NCBI RefSeq assembly: GCF_001562115.1
Contig: NZ_CP013926.1
Coordinates: forward strand, 3,100,001-3,164,000
DNA: 64,000 nt
Source: Alteromonas stellipolaris
GTDB taxonomy: Bacteria; Pseudomonadota; Gammaproteobacteria; Enterobacterales; Alteromonadaceae
Reading direction: 5' to 3'
The position numbers and the translations under genes were made by a program. The notes beneath the pieces were generated by a model. That model saw nothing but the letters and a program-made list of their open reading frames with translations. It searched no databases and was not told the DNA's origin. Of the stretch, positions 38,759 to 48,081 are shown in pieces (within the stretch, counting starts at the first letter, position 1; each line of letters starts with the position of its first letter).

Positions 38759-38797
38759 AAAGCCCCGCATTATAGGGGCTTTGAAGATAAACAACAA
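38759..38797 (-). promoter_or_regulatory. Hairpin with an embedded -10 between ispG and hisS
   Basis: AAAGCCCC (38759-38766) and GGGGCTTT (38775-38782) form an 8-bp stem, with a short T-run after it on the minus strand. Its loop contains TATAAT (38774-38769, minus), and TTGTTG lies 17 bp upstream (38797-38792). It could therefore terminate ispG transcripts and start hisS transcripts at one site. Confidence 0.45.
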
Positions 38798-38807
38798 TCG
38801 TACAGGC

Positions 38808-39926
38808 TTAGTCTTTCACCGATACCTGTATTTTGTTGGCTTCGCTCATACGGGTTGCTTTGGCACGAATTCTTGTCTCAAGCTTATCGATAAGGTCATC
38901 GTTGGCTAATCGTTCTTTCACGCGTTTACCATCTTCGTATAACCCGCTCATGTTTCTGGCGCCCGTCAAGCCTAAGTCTGATACTTCAGCTTCACCTGGA
39001 CCATTTACAACACAGCCGATAATAGACACGTCCATAGGCGTTAGAATATCTTCAAGACGTTGTTCTAACGCGTTGACCGTACCGATTACGTCGAACTCTT
39101 GTCTTGAACAGCTTGGGCATGCGATAAAGTTAATGCCACGTGAGCGAATTCGAAGCGACTTTAAAATGTCAAAACCCACTTTGATTTCTTCAACCGGATC
39201 GGCAGCCAGTGAAATACGAATAGTATCGCCGATACCCTCTGCCAGCAGCATACCTAAACCAACAGAGCTTTTTACTGCGCCTGCACGTTGACCGCCAGCT
39301 TCAGTAATACCTAAATGAAGTGGCTGATCGATTTGCTCTGCTAATAGTCGATAAGCACCTACCGCCAGAAATACATCAGAGGCTTTAACACTCACTTTAA
39401 ACTGGTCGAAGTTAAGCTTATCGAGTATGTCTACATGTCGCATGGCCGACTCAACCAAAGCTTCAGGTGTAGGCTCTCCGTATTTTTCTTGTAAGTCTTT
39501 TTCGAGAGAGCCACCATTTACGCCAATGCGAATAGGGATGTTCTTGTCTTTGGCACAATCAACAACAGAACGTACACGCTCCATATTGCCGATATTACCT
39601 GGGTTAATTCGCAAACAATCAACACCGTACTCGGCCACTTTAAGTGCTATACGGTAGTCGAAATGAATATCAGCGACCAAAGGCGTGCTAACTTGCTTAC
39701 GAATTTCTTTGAATGCTTCAGCGGCGTCCATGGTAGGCACGGACACGCGAACAATCTCGCCACCCACGGCGACAATACGATTAATTTGATCAACCGTCGC
39801 AGCCACATCAGTGGTACGAGTATTCGTCATAGATTGAACGGCAATGGGCGCGCCATCGCCAATAGGAATATTACCTACATTAATACGCGTGGACTTTCTG
39901 CGTTTGATAGGACTTTCTGCAAACAT
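38808..39926 (-). CDS. ispG: 4-hydroxy-3-methylbut-2-enyl diphosphate synthase IspG
   Basis: Iron-sulfur enzyme of the methylerythritol phosphate pathway to isoprenoids; flavodoxin is the usual electron donor. The 372-residue protein has the E. coli length. The TIM barrel starts with [17 protein letters not shown] near residues 22-38. The three cluster cysteines are in [11 protein letters not shown] near 270 and [12 protein letters not shown] near 305. It is a client of the nearby Suf iron-sulfur machinery. It is preceded by rodZ with 8 bp between and clearly co-transcribed. Confidence 0.97.
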   Translation of the reverse strand: MFAESPIKRRKSTRINVGNIPIGDGAPIAVQSMTNTRTTDVAATVDQINRIVAVGGEIVRVSVPTMDAAEAFKEIRKQVSTPLVADIHFDYRIALKVAEYGVDCLRINPGNIGNMERVRSVVDCAKDKNIPIRIGVNGGSLEKDLQEKYGEPTPEALVESAMRHVDILDKLNFDQFKVSVKASDVFLAVGAYRLLAEQIDQPLHLGITEAGGQRAGAVKSSVGLGMLLAEGIGDTIRISLAADPVEEIKVGFDILKSLRIRSRGINFIACPSCSRQEFDVIGTVNALEQRLEDILTPMDVSIIGCVVNGPGEAEVSDLGLTGARNMSGLYEDGKRVKERLANDDLIDKLETRIRAKATRMSEANKIQVSVKD

Positions 39927-39934
39927 CTAATTAC

Positions 39935-40951
39935 CTACATAGGAAGCGAGAATCGCGCAATCTGGCCATTTTGAAAGGCCGTGATATCCACGGGGTCGCC
40001 ATTAACTGATATACGTACATTATCCGGTTTGCCGAGTGTAACTGCAACAGGAGGCACACCTTGAATTTCCATTACGCGGCCAGATTGCTTAACACCGTAA
40101 GCAATTGCCTCACCGGTTGCGTCTTTTATGTTCACCCAACAATCATCATCAAAGGTAAATGTCATCGATATAGGCACCGCCCCGCTTTGACTGCCTGAGG
40201 TTGATGAGTTGCTTGCAACTTGACTACCAAAGCGGATGTCGCCGGAATCTGAGTCGCTCACTAATGCTGTCAGGTTATTACTTTGGTTAATACCTGCAGA
40301 TGGTGGCAAGCTTTCATCGTCTGCATTACTGCTATTGCCGCTACTGTTGAAATTGCCATCGCCAGATTGAGGAAGCGTGGGACTTTCCGTTTCAGTACTC
40401 GAATCAGGAATTGTGCTGTTTAACACACCCGAATTGGTACGAATAGTTGCTTCAGGAATGGAGGTGTTTGCCGCTTCCTCTTTAATTTTGTCAAGATTAG
40501 GCGCTTCAACGATAGCTTCATCACTAGGTTGTTGAACCCACCACGCTACAATGCCACCGATTATCAGCAACAAAATAATATAGGTAACCATCATCCAGCG
40601 ATCATCGTGTGTCTGTTTAGCGACACGACGAGAAAAACTCTGGAGTTTAGCTGGAGGTTCTACACTTGTATGATATTGCTCAAAGGCAGCAACAACCTGT
40701 TCGGCATTTAGCCCTAGTTGTTTCGCGTAGTTTCTTACATAGCCCTTGGTGAAAGTAATAGATGTGGTTTTATCCACAGCATCTTCTTCTAAGGCGTTGA
40801 TTTGCGAGACTTTCAAGAAAAGCTTATCAGCAATTTGTTGCTGAGTTAGCCCTAGCGATTCCCGTCGCTCTCGAAGCATTTTACCTGGGCTTGGCACGGT
40901 AGATTCTTGTGCGAAACCTGCTTCTTCAGTCGTTTGTTGTTCTGACACCAT
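39935..40951 (-). CDS. rodZ: Cell-shape protein RodZ
   Basis: Bitopic protein linking MreB filaments to the elongation complex. The start ATG at 40951 (GGAAG just upstream) gives 338 residues; an earlier in-frame ATG would overlap pilF. The cytoplasmic helix-turn-helix is at about 25-95 (LRERRESLGLTQQQIADKL). A basic juxtamembrane segment and one transmembrane helix near 126-147 follow, then a Ser/Asn/Gly-rich periplasmic linker. The C-terminal DUF4115 beta domain has DDCWVNIKDATGEAIAYG. It lies between pilF and ispG in the conserved operon. Confidence 0.93.
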   Translation of the reverse strand: MVSEQQTTEEAGFAQESTVPSPGKMLRERRESLGLTQQQIADKLFLKVSQINALEEDAVDKTTSITFTKGYVRNYAKQLGLNAEQVVAAFEQYHTSVEPPAKLQSFSRRVAKQTHDDRWMMVTYIILLLIIGGIVAWWVQQPSDEAIVEAPNLDKIKEEAANTSIPEATIRTNSGVLNSTIPDSSTETESPTLPQSGDGNFNSSGNSSNADDESLPPSAGINQSNNLTALVSDSDSGDIRFGSQVASNSSTSGSQSGAVPISMTFTFDDDCWVNIKDATGEAIAYGVKQSGRVMEIQGVPPVAVTLGKPDNVRISVNGDPVDITAFQNGQIARFSLPM

Positions 40952-40959
40952 TCGACTTC

Positions 40960-41994
40960 CTATTCCCCTTGCATGTTGTGTGGTACTAACCAAAGCTTCA
41001 TACCGGCAAAAATCGAGCCAGCATTCTCAATGTTGTTCCACTCCTTCAGCGAGGTAATTTTAATGTTATGCTTTAGAGAAATACGATAAAGGTTTTCGTT
41101 CGCCTTTACTATGTGGAATTGCGCTTGCTGGGAAGACAACCCCGTTTTTGTTTCTGTTTCTGTTTCTGCCTGTACTGAGTTAGATACTTTATCAGCATTA
41201 GTATCTTCCCCTTTTACTTTTCGTTCAACCTGTGGAGTATGCTGCGCAAGAATATTCTTATAGTCAGCTGTATACGGACTGTCTGGAAATAAGGTTGATA
41301 ATTTATACCCTACTTCTTTTGCCCCTTCCCAGTCGTTTGTTCCTTGGTGTATTTCAAAAGACAGCCATAATGAATCAGGAGAAGGTTTAGCGACGCGTTG
41401 ATACTTGTCTAACGTGTACTTAGCTGATGTCCACTGCTCGGTGGCAACATAAAGCTCTGTCAGTAAGTATAAACTTTTAGCACGTAGGGGCTGGTGTTTG
41501 AGAGCATTTTGAAAATAGGTAATAGCATCTTCAGTATTGCCTTGGCTTTGTGCACATAGGGCCAAGTTTTCATAAGTTTCTGCGGAATTAGCATATTGTT
41601 GATTACTAACGGCCTTAAGGAAGTACTCCTTAGCGCCGTCGTAATCACCGTCTTGGCACTTGAACGCACCATAACTGTTTGCGATATCGCCGTTGTTTGG
41701 TGCTAACGACATTGCCGTTTGATAGAGCTCATCGGCTCGATTCACTTCCCCTACCAGTTGGTAATAGTACGCAATAGCGTAATTGACTTCAGCTGAACGT
41801 GGGTCGTACTCTAGCGCTTGGTCTAGATTAACTTTAGCTTGTTTATAATTATTGTTTTTAAGGTAGGTTAACCCTAAAGACATACGAGTTTTAGCAGCTT
41901 CCTGGCGGTCAAAGTTACTATTGTAACTTCCAGGTTGCGAGTTGCTTACGCACCCCGCTAAAAAGACTACAGCTGCTATCAATCCTATTCGCAT
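40960..41994 (-). CDS. pilF: Type IV pilus biogenesis lipoprotein PilF/PilW with C-terminal LysM-like domain
   Basis: Outer-membrane pilotin needed for PilQ secretin assembly. The precursor has 344 residues; signal peptide MRIGLIAAVVFLAG with lipobox LAGC at residues 12-15. At least five TPR units occupy about residues 35-245 (NYKQAKVNLDQALEYDPRSA is typical). It is longer than the roughly 250 residues of known PilF. The extra C-terminal part ends in HIVKANENLYRISLKHNI and a segment reading FAGMKLWLVP, which look like a LysM peptidoglycan-binding repeat (inference). The position between rlmN and rodZ matches Pseudomonas pilF. Confidence 0.88.
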   Translation of the reverse strand: MRIGLIAAVVFLAGCVSNSQPGSYNSNFDRQEAAKTRMSLGLTYLKNNNYKQAKVNLDQALEYDPRSAEVNYAIAYYYQLVGEVNRADELYQTAMSLAPNNGDIANSYGAFKCQDGDYDGAKEYFLKAVSNQQYANSAETYENLALCAQSQGNTEDAITYFQNALKHQPLRAKSLYLLTELYVATEQWTSAKYTLDKYQRVAKPSPDSLWLSFEIHQGTNDWEGAKEVGYKLSTLFPDSPYTADYKNILAQHTPQVERKVKGEDTNADKVSNSVQAETETETKTGLSSQQAQFHIVKANENLYRISLKHNIKITSLKEWNNIENAGSIFAGMKLWLVPHNMQGE

Positions 41995-42018
41995 GTTATT
42001 ACCCTAATATCTTAATGA

Positions 42019-43137
42019 TTATTGGGCCATTTTTACCGAAATCGCTTCGCCCTTCACCTGTTTTTTTAACAATCGTTTAGTTCTGTCTACTACATCACCC
42101 ACTAATTGCCCACAAGCAGCATCGATATCGTCGCCTCGTGTTTTACGTACAACGGTGGTAAACCCATAATCCATAAGCACTTTTGAGAATCTATCTATAC
42201 GAGAATTGCTTGAACAAAGGTACGGTGAACCCGGATAAGGGTTAAACGGAATTAAGTTTATTTTACACGGTGTATCTTTCAATACTTTCGCTAATTCATG
42301 GGCTTGGTCAGTACTGTCGTTAATGTGCGAGAGCATAACGTATTCAACCGTCACTCGACCTTGGTTAGCTTTCGACTTTTCAAGATAACGACGTACGCCA
42401 GCCAAAAAGGCTTCAATGTTGTATTTTTTATTCACCGGTACAATTTCATTACGCAGCTCGTCGTTTGGCGCATGCAATGAAATCGCTAAGGCCACATCGA
42501 TTTGGTCACCAAGCATATCAAGTGCAGGTACAACACCCGAGGTACTTAATGTCACGCGGCGCTTAGATAAGCCAAACCCGAAGTCATCTAACATGATGTT
42601 CATGGCAGGCACCACGTTTTTAAGGTTAAGCAAAGGCTCACCCATACCCATCATCACTACGTTAGTGATAGGTCGTTTGCTGGTATCTTTTGATAAACCA
42701 AGGAAGGTAGCGACACGCCATACTTGACCAATAATTTCACTGACGCTCAAATTACGGTTAAAGCCTTGTTGAGCAGTAGAACAGAATGTACATTCAAGGG
42801 CACAGCCTACTTGTGACGATACACAAAGCGTTGCACGGTCGGCTTCTGGGATCCATACCGTTTCCACTTCCTGACCACCTTCAAGGGCTAACGCGAACTT
42901 AATTGTGCCATCGCTGGCTTCTTGGAAATAGGCAATCTCTGGCGCTTTCACTTCACAGTGTTCTATCAACATCGCGCGCAGGTTTTTATTCAGGTTGCTC
43001 ATTTTCTCAAAATCGCTTTCACCCTGCTGATAAATCCACTTCATTACCTGATCGGCACGAAATGGTTTTTCTCCTTTTTCTTTGAAGAAATTACGCAAGC
43101 CTTCGCGATTAAGATTTAACAAATTTGTCTTTGCCAT
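42019..43137 (-). CDS. rlmN: 23S rRNA and tRNA adenine C2-methyltransferase RlmN
   Basis: Radical-SAM enzyme that methylates A2503 of 23S rRNA and A37 of some tRNAs. It has 372 residues. The cluster motif is [17 protein letters not shown] near 116-132 (CxxxCxxC). The SAM-binding blocks are [12 protein letters not shown] near 165-176 and [11 protein letters not shown] near 200. The C-terminal catalytic cysteine is in [11 protein letters not shown] near 346. It starts the run that leads to der; ndk upstream is separated by a strong terminator. Confidence 0.97.
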   Translation of the reverse strand: MAKTNLLNLNREGLRNFFKEKGEKPFRADQVMKWIYQQGESDFEKMSNLNKNLRAMLIEHCEVKAPEIAYFQEASDGTIKFALALEGGQEVETVWIPEADRATLCVSSQVGCALECTFCSTAQQGFNRNLSVSEIIGQVWRVATFLGLSKDTSKRPITNVVMMGMGEPLLNLKNVVPAMNIMLDDFGFGLSKRRVTLSTSGVVPALDMLGDQIDVALAISLHAPNDELRNEIVPVNKKYNIEAFLAGVRRYLEKSKANQGRVTVEYVMLSHINDSTDQAHELAKVLKDTPCKINLIPFNPYPGSPYLCSSNSRIDRFSKVLMDYGFTTVVRKTRGDDIDAACGQLVGDVVDRTKRLLKKQVKGEAISVKMAQ

Positions 43138-43571
43138 AAAATGATGACCCTTTTACCTATTCAAGGCTATTGCCTTGTACTGCTAATATGATGACGCGAA
43201 CGGACATTTGGAGGTTCGAATCCATGTTGCTCTAAATCTACTTGCGTTATTAAGGTGAAGCCTCGGGAGCCTTTATCAGGTGCCCCTAAATAATGGATTA
43301 CACTTAAAAAGTAAGTAGTGAAAAGCCGTTCACTTGTAGGACGTAAGCAGAAGATATGCTGCTAAGAAAAACGTTACGCCCAAAACGGTCAAAAGTCATA
43401 GACCAAAGCCGTTCAAAATTTGCGCGGATTTTACCATACTTGTTCAACTAGAAAAAGCGTAACCCACAGACTAAATACAGGGTGTAACAAGCTATATTGT
43501 TGCTGTTACTTGACGAAGTGAACCAATGCCAGACGCCAGACAATAAAGCGAAAAAACAGACTTACAGAAAC
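43138..43571. other. Non-coding gap upstream of rlmN
   Basis: No credible gene was found in these 434 bp on either strand. A GGTTCGAATCC string at 43212-43222 (plus strand) looks like a tRNA T-arm, but no cloverleaf can be built around it. The region should contain the rlmN promoter, as the ndk terminator isolates it from upstream transcription; no clear hexamer pair was identified. Confidence 0.5.
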
Positions 43572-43599
43572 AAAAAACGAGGCCGAAGCCTCGTTTTTT
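43572..43599 (-). terminator. ndk terminator
   Basis: CGAGGC (43578-43583), tetraloop CGAA, GCCTCG (43588-43593), with A-run 43572-43577 and T-run 43594-43599. It is an intrinsic terminator immediately after ndk. Confidence 0.88.
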
Positions 43600-43617
43600 A
43601 GATTCGGTCGTTTGCGA

Positions 43618-44049
43618 TTAACGCGTACGAGGACAAATCTCTTCTTCAGAGAAGAAGTAAGCAATTTCACGTGCAGCTGATTCTGGTGCATCAGAACCGT
43701 GACATGCGTTTTCATCAATTGAAGCAGCGTAGTCAGAACGAAGTGTTCCAGCAGCAGCATCAGCTGGGTTAGTTGCACCCATGATTTCACGGTTTTTAAC
43801 AACAGCGTTTTCGCCTTCAAGAACCTGAACCATAACTGGGCCAGATGTCATGAAATCAACTAGAGCGCCGAAAAAAGGACGTTCTTTATGTTCTGCGTAA
43901 AAACCTTCAGCTTGTTCTTTGCTCATGTGGATCATCTTAGATGCCACGATGCGAAGACCTGCAGATTCGAAACGGTTGTAAATTGCACCGATAACGTTTT
44001 TAGCTACCGCATCAGGCTTGATAATCGAAAAAGTACGCTCTAGAGCCAT
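43618..44049 (-). CDS. ndk: Nucleoside diphosphate kinase
   Basis: Balances nucleoside triphosphate pools by phosphate transfer through a histidine intermediate. The ATG at 44049, preceded by GGAGAG, gives 143 residues, the normal length. [12 protein letters not shown] is at residues 4-15 and the active-site histidine is in [16 protein letters not shown] near 115-130. It is monocistronic with its own promoter and terminator, between the suf operon and rlmN. Confidence 0.97.
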   Translation of the reverse strand: MALERTFSIIKPDAVAKNVIGAIYNRFESAGLRIVASKMIHMSKEQAEGFYAEHKERPFFGALVDFMTSGPVMVQVLEGENAVVKNREIMGATNPADAAAGTLRSDYAASIDENACHGSDAPESAAREIAYFFSEEEICPRTR

Positions 44050-44093
44050 TGTTCTCTCCAAACAAATTAAGTCTTATGTATTTTTGGCCGCGA

Positions 44094-44122
44094 ATTATAG
44101 GCAATTATTAACGGCTTGACCA
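44094..44122 (-). promoter_or_regulatory. ndk promoter
   Basis: TGGTCA (44122-44117), 17 bp, TATAAT (44099-44094), followed by a GC-rich discriminator (TCGCGGCC). The leader is about 38 nt. Confidence 0.65.
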
Positions 44123-44260
44123 GCGGCGATTTCAACACCCCATGGCGTTCTACTACACGTGATAACGATGACACTATTATGACAGCGATTACCGCGACTT
44201 AGGCAAGGGACAGTTGTAGCACTTAATTTAGGCTAACGCTCCACACCAATTTAAATATAA

Positions 44261-44671
44261 CTAACTGTTTTCTTTCGCAAGATGCTGAATTTTTGCCACT
44301 ATTGCACGAAGACCATTACCGCGAGTAGGCGTAATATGGCGTTCTAAATCTAATGCTTCGAAATAGCCATCAATATCAAATTCAAGAATGTCTTTCGGCG
44401 ATTTATTATTGTAAGCCGCCAAAACTAACGCTAATAAGCCTTGAACAATCACTGCGTCACTGTCTACTTCGAAGGTAATTTGGTTATTGTTGTACGACTC
44501 AACCAGCCACACACTGCTTTGGCAACCTTTTACAAGTCTGTCTGGCGTGCGCTTGTCTTCTGCCAAGCCTGGTACAGATTTACCTAAATCGATAATATAT
44601 TGATAGCGCTGTTCCCAATCATCGAAAAACGCTAAATCATCAATAATTTCTTCAGTAGAGGGTAATGCCAT
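44261..44671 (-). CDS. sufE: Cysteine desulfuration protein SufE
   Basis: Accepts persulfide sulfur from SufS and passes it to SufB. At 136 residues it has the family length. The acceptor cysteine is in RLVKGCQSSVWL near residues 45-56, and the N-terminal DDLAFFDDWEQRYQYIIDLG is typical. It is the last gene of the suf run and lies 16 bp after sufT. No clear terminator is visible before the ndk promoter. Confidence 0.95.
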   Translation of the reverse strand: MALPSTEEIIDDLAFFDDWEQRYQYIIDLGKSVPGLAEDKRTPDRLVKGCQSSVWLVESYNNNQITFEVDSDAVIVQGLLALVLAAYNNKSPKDILEFDIDGYFEALDLERHITPTRGNGLRAIVAKIQHLAKENS

Positions 44672-44687
44672 GGATATTCCTGTGTTA

Positions 44688-45221
44688 TTAAAAGAAAAGG
44701 CCAGCTTCTAGCTGCGCTTCTTCACTCATCATTTCTCGTGACCACGCAGGGTCGAAGACTAACTCTACATTCACAGCGGTAACGAAAGGAACCAATGCTA
44801 CACGATATTCAACATCGCCCACCAATACCGGGCCCATGCCGCAGCCTGGCGCAGTTAAGGTCATATCTATATCAACTTCACCGTTATCTTGATTAACGCT
44901 AACCTTATAGATAAGCCCCAGCGACACCAAGTTAATGGGTATTTCAGGGTCGAAGATAGTTTCAAGCGCATCCCAGACTTGCTGCTCACTGACTTTGCCA
45001 TCTTCAAGCTCAGAAAAATTAAGCACTTGGGCTTTGCGGCCGATTGCATCGGCATCGGTGCCGTCAATACGGTACATATTGCCACGCCACGTAACGGTGT
45101 AGTTTCCACCTAAATCTTGCGTGATCGTAACAAACTCACCTTCTGGTATGGTTGCAGGGTTTCCTGCAGGAACAAGACGTGCTTTACACTCTCGTTCTGT
45201 CACCACCATCTTCTGCTTCAT
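44688..45221 (-). CDS. sufT: Iron-sulfur assembly factor SufT (MIP18/DUF59)
   Basis: Accessory factor for iron-sulfur maturation, thought to help cluster trafficking under high demand. From the ATG at 45221 (MKQKMVVTERECKARLVPAG) it has 177 residues; an upstream in-frame start would overlap sufA. The N-terminal small domain is followed by the MIP18/DUF59 domain, with DALETIFDPEIPINLVSLG near 83-101 and APGCGMGP near 125. It lies between sufA and sufE, so it is part of the operon. Confidence 0.92.
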   Translation of the reverse strand: MKQKMVVTERECKARLVPAGNPATIPEGEFVTITQDLGGNYTVTWRGNMYRIDGTDADAIGRKAQVLNFSELEDGKVSEQQVWDALETIFDPEIPINLVSLGLIYKVSVNQDNGEVDIDMTLTAPGCGMGPVLVGDVEYRVALVPFVTAVNVELVFDPAWSREMMSEEAQLEAGLFF

Positions 45222-45244
45222 GCTATAACTTCTTAATATTGCAG

Positions 45245-45601
45245 TTAGCCAACGTTGAAGCTTTCGCCACAACCACACTCATCAACCACATTCGGGTTGT
45301 TGTACTTAATAATGCCGTTCACGCCTTCAGTCACGTAGTCGATTTCTGTACTACGTACTAGGTCGGCAGCATCTTCTGAAACCGCAACACGAAGGGTTGG
45401 CGAAATTTCTACAATTTCGTCACTGTCTTTCGCGCTATCAGCAAAATCAAGTTCGTATGCATAACCGGTACAGCCGCTTACACGAGTAGACAAGCGGATT
45501 AACTGACCCGGTTTATCTTTGAGCTTGCTTTCAAAGTGCTTAATGGCGCTGTCGCTCAAGGTAATAAGCTTTGTGCTAGGAACAAATGTTTCAACACTCA
45601 T
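45245..45601 (-). CDS. sufA: A-type iron-sulfur carrier SufA
   Basis: Receives clusters from SufBCD and delivers them to apoproteins. It has 118 residues. The three cluster-binding cysteines are in VSGCTGYAYELDF near residue 44 and DECGCGESF near 108-116. Homology also covers ErpA and IscA; position directly after sufS favours SufA. It lies 9 bp downstream of sufS. Confidence 0.93.
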   Translation of the reverse strand: MSVETFVPSTKLITLSDSAIKHFESKLKDKPGQLIRLSTRVSGCTGYAYELDFADSAKDSDEIVEISPTLRVAVSEDAADLVRSTEIDYVTEGVNGIIKYNNPNVVDECGCGESFNVG

Positions 45602-45610
45602 AGTGCCTCC

Positions 45611-46828
45611 TTAGGCCAACATCATTTTCGCTTTTTTAAGTGCAGCAAATAAGCTGTCCACTTCTTCAAGCGTGTTGTAAATTGAGAACGATGCACGCGC
45701 AGTGCCTGGAATACCAAAGCGCTTCATCAGCGGCTGAGCACAGTTATCGCCTGTTCTTATTGCTACGCCTTGTCTGTCAAGAATAAACCCAACATCGGCA
45801 GGGTGCGCGCCGTCTAATAAAAAGCTTAATACACCGACTTTGTTAGGCGCTGTGCCAATTAAACGCATGCCGTCAAGAGCAAGTGCTTGTTCAGTGGCGT
45901 AGCGTAATAAAGCTTGTTCATGGTTATGTAATGCGGCCATATCAAGGTTTTTAAACCAATCAACTGCTGCACCTAAACCAATAGCGCCTGCAATATTAGG
46001 CGTGCCTGCCTCTAAGCGGTTTGGCAATTCGCCCCAGGTGGCTTCATGATAAGTGACGTCTTTTATCATTTCGCCGCCAGTTTGCCATACAGGCCAGTCT
46101 TCTAGCACCGACTTACGGCCCCACAAAACACCTATACCTGTGGGTCCGAACAACTTGTGTCCAGAGAAGACGTAAAAATCACAACCAATCTCTTGCACGT
46201 CAACGCCGCCATGGGCAATGCCCTGCGCGCCGTCAACTAATACCCATGCACCTACTGCTTTCGCTTTTTCAGTTAGCAATTTAATGGGGTTTACTGTACC
46301 TAATGCATTAGATACATGCGGAAACGCCACCATTTTAGTGTTGGGTGTTAGCAGTCTATCGAATGCATCGATATCGAGCTCACCGTTGTCGAATATCGGC
46401 ACAATATTTAGTGTTGCGCCTGAACGTCGACACGCTTGTTGCCACGTGACCAAGTTTGCATGGTGCTCTAATTCTGTCACCATGACTTGGTCGCCTTCGC
46501 GAAGCAGTTGCCCTACCCCGTTAGCCACAATATTAATGGCTTCAGTGGTACCGCTAGTCCAAATCACTTCTTCACGCGCACTGGCGTTAATGAAACCAGC
46601 TACGCTGGTGCGCGCGTTTTCATAACGACGGGTTGCTTCATCAGACAAATGATGGGCGCCTCGGTGCACGTTGGCATTGGTATTCGTGTAGAAATCGACA
46701 ATGGCATCAATTACCGCTTGTGGCTTTTGCGTTGAAGCCGCATTGTCGAGGTAAACCAGAGGCTTACCGTCTACCGTCTTAGCAAGGATTGGAAACTGGG
46801 CGCGAAGCGCAGCAACGTCTAAGCTCAT
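45611..46828 (-). CDS. sufS: Cysteine desulfurase SufS
   Basis: Group II PLP enzyme that removes sulfur from cysteine, activated by SufE. It has 405 residues. The PLP lysine is in VFSGHKLFGPTGIGVLWG near 224-241, and the catalytic cysteine in RTGDNCAQPL near 364. The residue before the cysteine is Asn where E. coli SufS has His; this is a variation to note, not a defect. The start overlaps the sufD stop by 4 bp (ATGA), so translation is coupled. Confidence 0.96.
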   Translation of the reverse strand: MSLDVAALRAQFPILAKTVDGKPLVYLDNAASTQKPQAVIDAIVDFYTNTNANVHRGAHHLSDEATRRYENARTSVAGFINASAREEVIWTSGTTEAINIVANGVGQLLREGDQVMVTELEHHANLVTWQQACRRSGATLNIVPIFDNGELDIDAFDRLLTPNTKMVAFPHVSNALGTVNPIKLLTEKAKAVGAWVLVDGAQGIAHGGVDVQEIGCDFYVFSGHKLFGPTGIGVLWGRKSVLEDWPVWQTGGEMIKDVTYHEATWGELPNRLEAGTPNIAGAIGLGAAVDWFKNLDMAALHNHEQALLRYATEQALALDGMRLIGTAPNKVGVLSFLLDGAHPADVGFILDRQGVAIRTGDNCAQPLMKRFGIPGTARASFSIYNTLEEVDSLFAALKKAKMMLA

Positions 46829-48081
46829 TTAACCTCCATGTGTGCAAAGCGCTCGCTTAGCACAGGAAGTAACCAATCACGAATAGCCGCATTTGGCATA
46901 TCGTTAATCAGCTCTTGAATGAAACCAAAGTTCAGCATCACCAAAGCTTTGCTGCGCGGTACGCCGCGAGTCAGCATATAATAAAGCGCTTCACCTTCAA
47001 TTTCTGCCACTGTTGCACCATGAGCACAGCGCACGTCGTCGGCATAAATTTCTAGTTCAGGTTTTGTGTTGATAACACCACGACGAGACAACAACAAGTT
47101 ACGGTTGTTAAGCTCTGCCAAGGTTTTCTGTGCATCACGGTGAATGTGAATACGACCATTGAATACCGCACGAGCTTTATCACCCACAATACCGCGAGCG
47201 TTTTCTTCCGTGGTGCCGTTAGGCATAGCGTGCTCAATGGTTGAATGTAAGTCGAACAACTCACCTTCCGCCAATAAATAAATCGCGTTCATTTTGGCGT
47301 TCGCAAATTCACCTGCATGATGCATATCCACATCTAAGCGCGACAACTCACTGCCATAGCCCACTAGGGTGCTATTTAGCGTTGAGCGGTTATGCAACAT
47401 AAAGTGGCTACCACCTAGTTGCTTAGCACTGCCAGTAAACATAGCAAAGCGGTAATGCTCTAAGTGCGCATCATCGGCAATATCGTATTCAGCGAATGCT
47501 GTTGTAAGGCTATCGGTATCACCTGAACCTTGTTCAATGATAACTGCGCTTGATGCGTTACCTAGCTTAACCAATACGCGAGTATGGGCATCCACGTTTT
47601 TAGTCGCTAAATTCACTATGCGAATAGGCTTGGTAACTTTTGCGCCGTCTACTACATTAATGAAAACACCGTGCTGGCAAAGTGCATCGTTAACACGGCC
47701 AAATAAATGGCGCGTTGGCTTCACTTGACCAAACACACTAGCAATAGCTGCTTGCGTGCTTGCATCGTCAACGTTAAGCGATGTAATTGTCATGCCTTCT
47801 GGCACGTCAAGCGTGTTAATTTGCGTTACTAACACACCATCAACAAATACGATATCAAGTGCGTTTAGGTTATCGATGTTTGGTACAGGTACGCTGTCAG
47901 CTTGGGTGGCAATCGCAACGTTACGCTTTTCAACGGGCGTAAGTGGCGTATTGATCCAGCTTTCGTTTCGGCGTTTTGGCCAACCATCGTTTTTTAACTG
48001 TGTTAAGGCCTGCTGACGCACGGGCGCCAGATAATCATCTAGCGCTGCCCCATCAATGACCTGTTCTAGCCATTGACTCAT
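46825..48081 (-). CDS. sufD: Iron-sulfur scaffold subunit SufD
   Basis: Partner of SufB and SufC in the SufBC2D scaffold, needed for iron acquisition. It has 418 residues. The right-handed beta-helix core occupies about residues 110-360, and the C-terminal helical domain contains RCAHGATVAEIEGEALYYML (the conserved His near 356) and SRSKALVMLNFGF-like sequence that binds SufC. The start overlaps the sufC stop by 4 bp. Confidence 0.96.
   Translation of the reverse strand: MSQWLEQVIDGAALDDYLAPVRQQALTQLKNDGWPKRRNESWINTPLTPVEKRNVAIATQADSVPVPNIDNLNALDIVFVDGVLVTQINTLDVPEGMTITSLNVDDASTQAAIASVFGQVKPTRHLFGRVNDALCQHGVFINVVDGAKVTKPIRIVNLATKNVDAHTRVLVKLGNASSAVIIEQGSGDTDSLTTAFAEYDIADDAHLEHYRFAMFTGSAKQLGGSHFMLHNRSTLNSTLVGYGSELSRLDVDMHHAGEFANAKMNAIYLLAEGELFDLHSTIEHAMPNGTTEENARGIVGDKARAVFNGRIHIHRDAQKTLAELNNRNLLLSRRGVINTKPELEIYADDVRCAHGATVAEIEGEALYYMLTRGVPRSKALVMLNFGFIQELINDMPNAAIRDWLLPVLSERFAHMEVK

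Noticed and set aside
43200..43230. A tRNA-like T-arm string (GGTTCGAATCC) upstream of rlmN
   Set aside because: No acceptor, D-arm or anticodon arm can be built around it on either strand; treated as chance or a relic.
43506..43820. A 104-codon minus-strand frame overlapping ndk
   Set aside because: It overlaps the ndk coding region and its terminator in another frame; Leu-rich shadow without a ribosome site.
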